From NCBI GenBank assembly GCA_007844125.1, contig CM017567.1:40730190-40794189 (forward strand): 64,000 nucleotides of DNA, written 5' to 3'. Below, piece by piece: positions 56,830 to 64,000 of the stretch. Source of the DNA: Sinonovacula constricta. Lineage: Eukaryota > Mollusca > Bivalvia > Cardiida > Solecurtidae. The translations under genes were made by a program, and so were the position numbers. The notes beneath the pieces are model-generated. The model did no database searches and was not told the origin of the DNA. It saw only the letters and a program-made list of their open reading frames with translations. Numbering within the stretch: position 1 is the first letter of the stretch; every line of letters starts with the position of its first letter.

Positions 56830-57340
56830 CATCTTGGACCGATGTTTCCAGTGGCAATAAGGCTCCACCTGAGACCGATGTTTCCAGTGGCAATAAGGCT
56901 CCACCTCAGACCAATGTTTCCAGTGGCAATAAGGCTCCACCTCAGACCGATGTTTCCAGTGGCAAAAAGGCTCCACCTCAGACCGATGTTTCCAGTGGCA
57001 ATAAGGCTCCACCTCAGACCGATGTTTCCAGTGGCAATTAGGCTCCACCTCAGACCGATGTTTCCAGTGGCAATAAAGCTCAACCTTAGACCGATGTTTT
57101 CAGTGGCAATAAGGCTCCACCTCAGACCGATGTTTCCAGTGGAATTGAGGCTCCAACGCGGGAAGGTGTTTCCAGTGGAAATGAGGCTTCACCTCGGACT
57201 GGTGTTTCCAAAGGAAATGAGGCTCCACCTCGGACTGGTGTTTCCAGTGGAAATGAGGCTCCACCTTGGACAGGTGTTTCCAGAGGAAATGAGGCTCCAA
57301 GGACAGGTGTTTCCAGAGGAAATGAGGCTCCACTGCAAAA
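56830..57340 (+). repeat. 36-bp minisatellite, copy B
   Basis: Counterpart of 20030-20540. The two short units of A are full length here, so one plus-strand frame is open for 175 codons (56842-57369). In the alternative frame reading DVSSGNKAPPQT, one unit has a stop (aattag near 57037). Confidence 0.93.
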
Positions 57341-57740
57341 AAAATAAATCTGCAGAACATCACTTGTAAAGTCTGTATGTATTTTTTAAACCTTGATTTT
57401 AACAAATTAGCTTGTGGTTTAATGTACCTATGACATCAATGATTTTCAGTCAGTAAATATATATTTCTGTATGTTATAACAGTGACAATGTAAAATGATC
57501 TTAAATTAAAAGGTTGAAAACAAAGTAGTTTTACAAATATTGCCCCTACATGATAAAGCCAAATACAACATACTGCAAGACTGTTGCATTCTAACTTCAA
57601 TTTGGTTGTTTTGATGTTTTTCCCACTACAGTGGTTGTGTTCTAATAAGTCTTTTACTATACAAATTTTCAGCATCTAAACATGAAGTTTTCCAATTTTT
57701 TTTCACCGGAAAAGTTTCATTTTTTTTCTGTTCTTAAAAG

Positions 57741-58075
57741 GAAGATACTGTTTATGCCGCAAGCCAGATGGTGGAAAGTATGCACACAATATCTAATTAT
57801 AGTCTAAAGTATACATGTAGTTTTACTACCTTTTATATGTTTACTTGTACCAACCAAGATGATGTAAAAGATGAGCAGTATTATTTAGTTATATAAATCA
57901 TGTATTCATCTGTGAGGAAATGATATACATGTAGAATATTAATCTGGCGGTTTTCTGTTGCAGTGTCTACTGGCAGTGTGACTGCTGTGGCCAGTGGTTC
58001 CATCCTGCATGCCTGGGGAGAGCGACCCCAGGCAAAGGTCCAGCAGCAGATTTCATCTGCGGGACATGTACTTGA
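57741..58075 (+). CDS. C-terminal PHD finger, two exons, copy B (intact)
   Basis: Exons 57741-57777 and 57964-58075 splice in frame into YCLCRKPDGGNVYWQCDCC followed by GQWFHPACLGR and ADFICGTCT, then a stop. All eight expected zinc ligands of a C4HC3 PHD finger are present: C and C in YCLC, C-x2-C in CDCC, H and C in FHPAC, and C-x2-C in CGTC. PHD fingers usually bind histone H3 tails; here it is probably the C-terminal domain of a transposon-related protein. The protein start is not identified. Confidence 0.7.
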
Positions 58076-61000
58076 CTAAGTGTGATAATTTAATCAAAAC
58101 ACTTTTGGACAAAAATGACAATCTAAATCAGCCAGTATCTCAATGCAACCAATATAAAAAACAAAATAGCAAGTTTTAATATTTTAGGATTTACATGATA
58201 TGCATAAACATTACTGTAGGTGATGGATCATACAAATAGATATAAAATTCAGAACAAAATTTATACAAAGTCTATTTATGAATGTGAGAATAAAGATGTG
58301 CTTAACCATGTTAATTAAGTGCAAATTTTTTTAACATCCTCCAAGACTTGTGTTAAAACAAATGGTGCATACTGCTGGACAATGTTAATCATAGTTAAAT
58401 GAAAAACATTAAAACAACCGTCTTCCATGACACTGTATATTATAAATTAACAGATTTTATACATTAATTATCTTAACTACCTCTTTCGATCGTATGTATA
58501 AATATTAAGGTACTATTCAGTAAAATTTTCAGTTATTACTAAAAGCTTAGAGGTTGTTAAGCAACGAGACTAAATGTTGCATGGTATTATTGTTAATACA
58601 TGTTTACTTTGTAGAAAATTGCATGTTTTCTACCGAACTATATGGACATAAAGCTATTTAATGTATCTCAACTTTTCTGTCTGGTCTATTTGCTACTTTG
58701 AACAGAAGCCTCATTTTAACATTTATTTTCATTGATAGTACATATTGTAGGTTTAAGGCAACTTGGTCCCAGTTGGTCAAATTTGCATTTTTCTATTCTT
58801 TTTCTTAATAATTCCTGAATAACGAATTATCATCTTTGGAATAACAAATTATCATCTTTGAACATTAATTTCAGCTATTTTTAGCCATTTTATGTCATAA
58901 ATAATTGCACATAATAACACATTTTAGAGATAAACAAGTTTAGCAAGAGCTATATATATATAGTGTATATGTCAGTCATGAACAATAAAACATCAGAAGT
59001 GATGCAATAATTTAAATGCATATGAAGTGTGTATTGTATAGTTTTATGTCATGTATGCATGCGAAAGTGTGACCAAGTTATTTTTCATGAAAACTTACAT
59101 GCTTTGTATAAGACTTTTAAAAACTTTTTTTTACCTTTCAATCTCCAGTTTTATTTTAGTTATTTTAGAATTGTATATTGTACAAATCAGTATTTGCTAC
59201 AATCTATATTGATAATACTTACTTTGCATATGAACATAAATATATCAAAGCAGATCAAATCATTTTTTGACATACTACTCATTACTAGTCTTGTGGTCAG
59301 ATTCAGACTGTTATAACAAAATAATGTTTGAGCTTAATTGCGAAGTTTTGCTGTTCATTTTATTTAAGATGTTTGAATTATTAGAACATATACTTTGCAT
59401 TACTTGACATTCTGGACTTTTAAATAATCAGGAGTTAGTATGTATAAAACAAATGAAGACATATTGCTTTTGTATACTTACCACAGTAACACATAGTGCT
59501 GATTGTATTTTATATTTTAATATTTCTTTTGTGCTCTAGACATAATCTGCTTGAAACCTACTTTTTATTTTTTATAATGTACTTTGACCTTTATTACTGG
59601 TATTGTTATTTTTTATGTTGTGAATGAGTCCCTTTTTTTTTCTTATGTTTTATAACGTGTTAAAGGCCTTTATGTACAACAAATGTTTTATATAGTTATA
59701 GATTTTCAGTCATTTTTGTACAACACTTGCTATAAATAAATAGATTATTAACAAGTTATTTCTTTGTTTTGTTTACATGTACCCCATGTGTTATCTTTCT
59801 CATCAAAGTTACTTGTCAATAATAATGTGTTAAATTAATTTAACAAAAACTTACGTCATACATATTAATGTCAGGCACAATCTCAATGAACACATTAATG
59901 CACTTATCATAAAAATGCCACCAACAAACAAAAATAACGACCATTTAGGGAGCTTAAAGAATAAAAATAGAATATTTTGAGACTTGCTGTACGGCAACTT
60001 GTCGGATAATACCTACTATTACGATAACTTAAATATTCAAAACAATACCTAATAAATACAAGCACTGATCAAGAACATGTTACTAGCGCTTTATTTTTAA
60101 GTGAGTTGGGCCTTCTGCCGATTCTAGGAATGTTTTTTTGCTTGTTATCTGTAATTTAATGTTATGGTATGCTTTTGAAACAAAACAAGAAAAGTACAAC
60201 ATTTCAACACACAGTTTTTATTTGTTTAGGCCAAAATGACAATTCAACAATACCAAAACTATTTTCTGATATATGGGAAACAGGAAACAAAGCTGGTCTC
60301 AGACATAAAAAAAAGTTATATAAAGCACATACAAATTATGTAATAACACAACATGGTCCTTATTTAAGTTATTAAATACATTGTGCTGCAAACCAAAAGT
60401 ATAATAACTATTTCTGTCTGAACAGAGAACACAAAAATAGTAAGCAACATTAAAACTCTTTTTGTTTAGAACACAAAGAGGCTTATATCATTTAATAAGT
60501 AACACATAAATGGCACATAAATGGCATAGTAACTCTATGCTACCAATTTAGGATGAACTAAAGAGCAGACAAAACTTGCCAGAAATATACCGGTATTAAC
60601 TTCTTCAAGCATTGTAAAGTAAAATCAACTAAAGAGAAACAAAATATGCGAGAACCATAATTGGAATTAAAACTCTAAGCATATATTTTCATCCTAAAGA
60701 GCAGACAAAACCAGCCAGGTACAATAAATGAGTCATACAGCTAAAAAACGCACTTAAAGCAGATAAACTAGCCGGGTACATTTAAGGCTATAAAATTTGT
60801 ATTTAAAAATGCAATAAAATGCAGACAAAACATTCTGGTACATTTAATTATTTTAAAGTTTGCAATTTAAAATGCAGTAAAATGCAGACAAACCTAGCAA
60901 GTGACTTTAAAGTACTATATAGATTTATCTCTAAACATATGTAACAGGATGAGAAAAAATATGCTTTGCCATGACTTTGTCAACTTAAGAGCTTAAACCT

Positions 61001-61398
61001 TCTTACAGACTTTAAATGCTCTTCAGTTAAGCTGCGACTTATGTGTCCTACAACTAACCATCTCTGTAAACCATAGCAAGTACTAAACTAAATTTTTGTA
61101 CGTGTAAACATCTAGATTTTATTTATGATAAAATAACAAGGCCAGGCAAAGTGTTGAATTCATTTTATCACTATATTAAATAAGCATTATTCCAGCATTA
61201 TTCCAGTAAAAAAAGTAAAATTTATAATATCATCCATGTTAACAAGACATAATCTACATTAACAAACAACTTACAACAACAATATACACAACAAAAACAA
61301 TCATAATTTACAAACAACACAAAAGATCTGTAACTTAAAACACTATTTACACAACACAAAATTCTATAAAATAGTCACTTAATAGACTACACTAAATG

Positions 61399-61646
61399 TC
61401 AAGCACGGACACTGTATACACTTCCGACTGCTGCCAAGAAGGTTAATGTGACCATTTCGTCATCGCTATAGCGGTCCCACAGTGTCGCAAGGGCTTTGTT
61501 GATGGCCTTGGACTGGCTAGTAGACTCAATCTGGAGATCCCTTCCCTCGACCAGCACACAGACAATCTCGGCCTCCTTACTATTCTCCGAGACAAGTTTG
61601 GAGAACCCTAAGGCGCATCTGATTTCAATCAGCAGGTTGTGGTATC
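61399..61646 (-). CDS. Clean 82-codon terminal exon, family unknown, copy B
   Basis: Counterpart of 24570-24817. Same acceptor, same frame and same stop. Confidence 0.6.
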
Positions 61647-61823
61647 CTGAAAAAGATATAAATATTCTTATGATATTTAAATTGAAAATTAAATGTGCTG
61701 ACTTTAATAATTATTTAAAGAGAAACAAATTATTTTACTAAATTTAAAAGCATAACATTTTGGTTGAGGTGAAAATGGTATAGAATGCACATTTACTTGT
61801 TTTAAATTAAATATAAAATTTAA

Positions 61824-63987
61824 GGTTCCAACCTTCCAAGTCGTTATTTGTCGGCACTTCCTGTCAGAAGATGGACCAATCTTCAGGCGCAAAAGCGCCA
61901 TCTATCCACTGATGCCCAATGTACCTGACCAGGGACTGGGTTAATAGCGTTGAGGCACGACCCTATAGATTGTCAAAGGCGCCTCTGATGTGGGTGGCGG
62001 ACAGAAACTAGAGTGCCATCAGCGCATGCATGTACCGGAGTATGGCCCCTCGTTGCCGGTATGCCTCTGCCAGGCCATCGGCATGGACTCACCTCCAAAC
62101 CGCTTTACTCCAGTGAAAGGCACATCCTTTCCTGTCCCGTCTGGGGAAGACCTCACGAACTGCATTCCAGATGGCTGAAACATAAGTATATTGCTATAAA
62201 ATATGTAACATATGAGGAAAATATGACGAGATATAAGGCTATAAAACTTTCTGAATAAAATGCTGTCATAAATTATTGGCATTTAGATGGTATTTTTCCA
62301 GTAAATCATTTGTCTGCATCTAACTGTTTACAAACTATGTACATGGTAAACATACCAAGTTTGAAGTCAGCAACAAAGCCTTCAACAGCAAGCTGCCCAA
62401 CACAATCCACGACTACGTTGAAGATGGCCACGTAGTCGCATTGGGTGTGGCGGCTCATCAGAGCGAACACCAGTGGCAGCTGCCTCTGGTGGCCATCTCT
62501 CTCCATAAACGCACTGATCAAAAGCAGCTGTTTGGAGTTGAAGGGCCTTCCAACAACCTGAAAGACGTCAGAAACAGATATCATGGTTGATTTTATCTAT
62601 TTATTTATATTTATTTTTTTATTATTTATATTTTTTTACCTAAAAGGCGCCGTCAATGTACCACCGCTTTGCAGTCTTGAGTAGACCCAGCTGAAAAGGC
62701 GTTGAGAATACAGACCATGCATCCAAGTCTGCGATTTGGCAAAAACAACAGCATTATTTCAGAATTATTGAAATATACAACAATGACTGAGCTTTAGCAA
62801 GCTAACCTGGAGTTGTGTTGTATGCCAGATATTTTTTTTTAATAAATAGTGTTTTTATTGTCTTTCACATTAACTGAAATTAACAATTAAAACTGAGATT
62901 AATGTAAACTTACTTGGTCAAGAGTAGTATACACGTCTAGTGTGCTATCTATCGGTGTGGACCTCTCCAGCATCGGCATGGCGATGTCATCGTCGCTCAC
63001 GTCTAGGTTGCTTCTATCGGCATGGTCCTCTCAAGCATCTGCATGATGATGTTATCGTCACTCATCTCTAGGTTGCTGTCTATCTGTACAGAACTCTAGC
63101 TTCAGCATGTCAATGTCATCATCAACATCTACTATCACAACTGGCTCCTGGTTTAGAAATTATTCGCATATAATTTTTTTGAAAAAAATTCAATTATCTT
63201 GATTGTTAAATAATTTTAAATGATTTTTACATAAATTTATTGGCAACACTGGTGAATGCAAAAAATAACTACATTATCAGCATCATATTTAGTAAGCATC
63301 AAAATTCCAGTAACTAACACTTCTCTCGAGCGAAGGCATCTCCGCATCTGACAGCATGTTGGCCTCTCCATCTTGACATGGATGGCAGACATAATTGCGG
63401 GAGCCAAGACGCATCGCCTCTCTGTACGCTGTCAGAGATATACCTATTGTTACATAATGACTGACATAATTCACAAAATATAACATAAAGATCAATATTA
63501 TTTTTATTTTGTATTATGGAAAATGTATTTTTTCACAAAGATAGAATATTAACATTACACCCATAAAAAGCAATTTATGTATTGTATGATTATTTTCACA
63601 ATATCAGACTAAAATATATAAAACAAAATGTTAACTTAAATTTCAGATAATAATGATGTCAGATGTACAATGTATGATATTTAATGATTCACATTTGTTT
63701 CATCCATTAATATTAAGATATAACATATATTTGTTTAACTTATTACATCAAATGTGAATTGACGACTTGAAGTTATGAGAAATACATTGAAAAAATACTT
63801 ATCCATATTAATTAAATTTTATTAATTAAATATATTCAAAACATTAATATGTAAAAATAATATGAACAAACATTTTACCTGTCCCAAATTTTTGATGCTG
63901 CCACCTGTGATACCAGTCGCAATCAATCGCAATCAACTGGTGGGGCCTCACTTCCTTGCCACAACCTATGCAGGGAAAAGACTCCAT
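61824..63987 (-). pseudogene. Decayed MULE transposase with PHD-like finger, copy B
   Basis: Exons 63987-63879, 63428-63319, 63147-62914, 62690-62640, 62557-62356 and 62174 to about 61824. The finger exons are intact here (CAA where A has TAA; full 110-base second exon ending CHPCQDGEANMLSD). The short exon 62690-62640 restores the phase lost in A but ends in an in-frame TAG at the junction where family members usually have Lys or Arg. The four in-frame stops of the large exon are shared with copy A, so they predate the separation of the copies. In the finger, Tyr and Phe occupy places (WYHRWQHQKF) where relatives usually have Cys. Confidence 0.8.
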
Positions 63988-64000
63988 GTCACACAAATTA

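Larger units (their letters stand above)
36828..64000 (+). repeat. Copy B of a direct duplication of at least 27 kb
   Basis: Second copy of bases 1-27162, in the same orientation, starting 1491 bases after a 100-N gap. It carries the same genes, minisatellites and satellite units in the same order, including the same number of 1110-bp satellite units. Scattered substitutions (for example in the PHD exon, where a Cys codon is TGC here and TGT in A) and small indels separate the copies. Single-base indels are dense between about 38.36 and 42.17 kb and again between about 57.7 and 59.9 kb, and sparse between 42.2 and 57.7 kb. Confidence 0.97.

Overview
The window is eukaryotic nuclear DNA. It is AT-rich, genes are split into short exons with GT-AG boundaries, many minisatellites are present, and tRNA-derived SINEs carry Pol III boxes. 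The mix of MULE-type transposase genes (one with a CaRF/ALS2CR8-like front half, one with a PHD-like 'RWQH' zinc finger), a SWIM plus YqaJ nuclease gene and Ulp1/PHD pieces is what I would expect in a marine invertebrate, most likely a bivalve mollusc. That placement is inference.

The dominant structure is a direct duplication. Bases 1-27162 (copy A) match 36828-64000 (copy B) almost base for base; the offset only drifts between about 36792 and 36838. Both copies run off the window. Between them lie about 8 kb of single-copy sequence, a run of exactly 100 N (35238-35337) and about 1.5 kb ahead of copy B. This is either an uncollapsed pair of haplotigs joined in a scaffold or a very young tandem duplication of at least 27 kb.

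Order in copy A (B coordinates in the entries): a minus-strand gene of at least ten in-frame exons, CaRF-like N half plus MULE transposase, at 363-5675; minisatellites in its introns and upstream (AT, 50 bp, 56 bp, 52 bp); a satellite array at 6725-15600, built from 62-bp monomers grouped into higher-order units of about 0.9-1.5 kb, several exactly 1110 bp; a non-satellite island with a coding-like frame (15600-15950); a degenerate satellite flank to about 19000; a plus-strand Ulp1-like exon (19584-19652), a 36-bp minisatellite, and two exons that together make a C-terminal PHD finger (20938-21271); about 3.3 kb of AT-rich sequence; then a decayed minus-strand MULE transposase (24570-27149) with in-frame stops.

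The single-copy part (27163-35237) holds tRNA-derived SINE-like elements, a minisatellite of about 60 bp (30580-32110) flanked by inverted GCGCATGCGC palindromes, and a SWIM zinc finger plus YqaJ nuclease gene broken by five frame changes (33061-34496).

Almost every protein-coding trace comes from transposon-related families. The CaRF/MULE gene of copy A is the only one readable without interruption. The most unusual feature is inside it: a ten-copy 50-bp tandem repeat whose unit is the 3' splice site of exon 8, so the transcript would meet nine copies of the acceptor before the real one.
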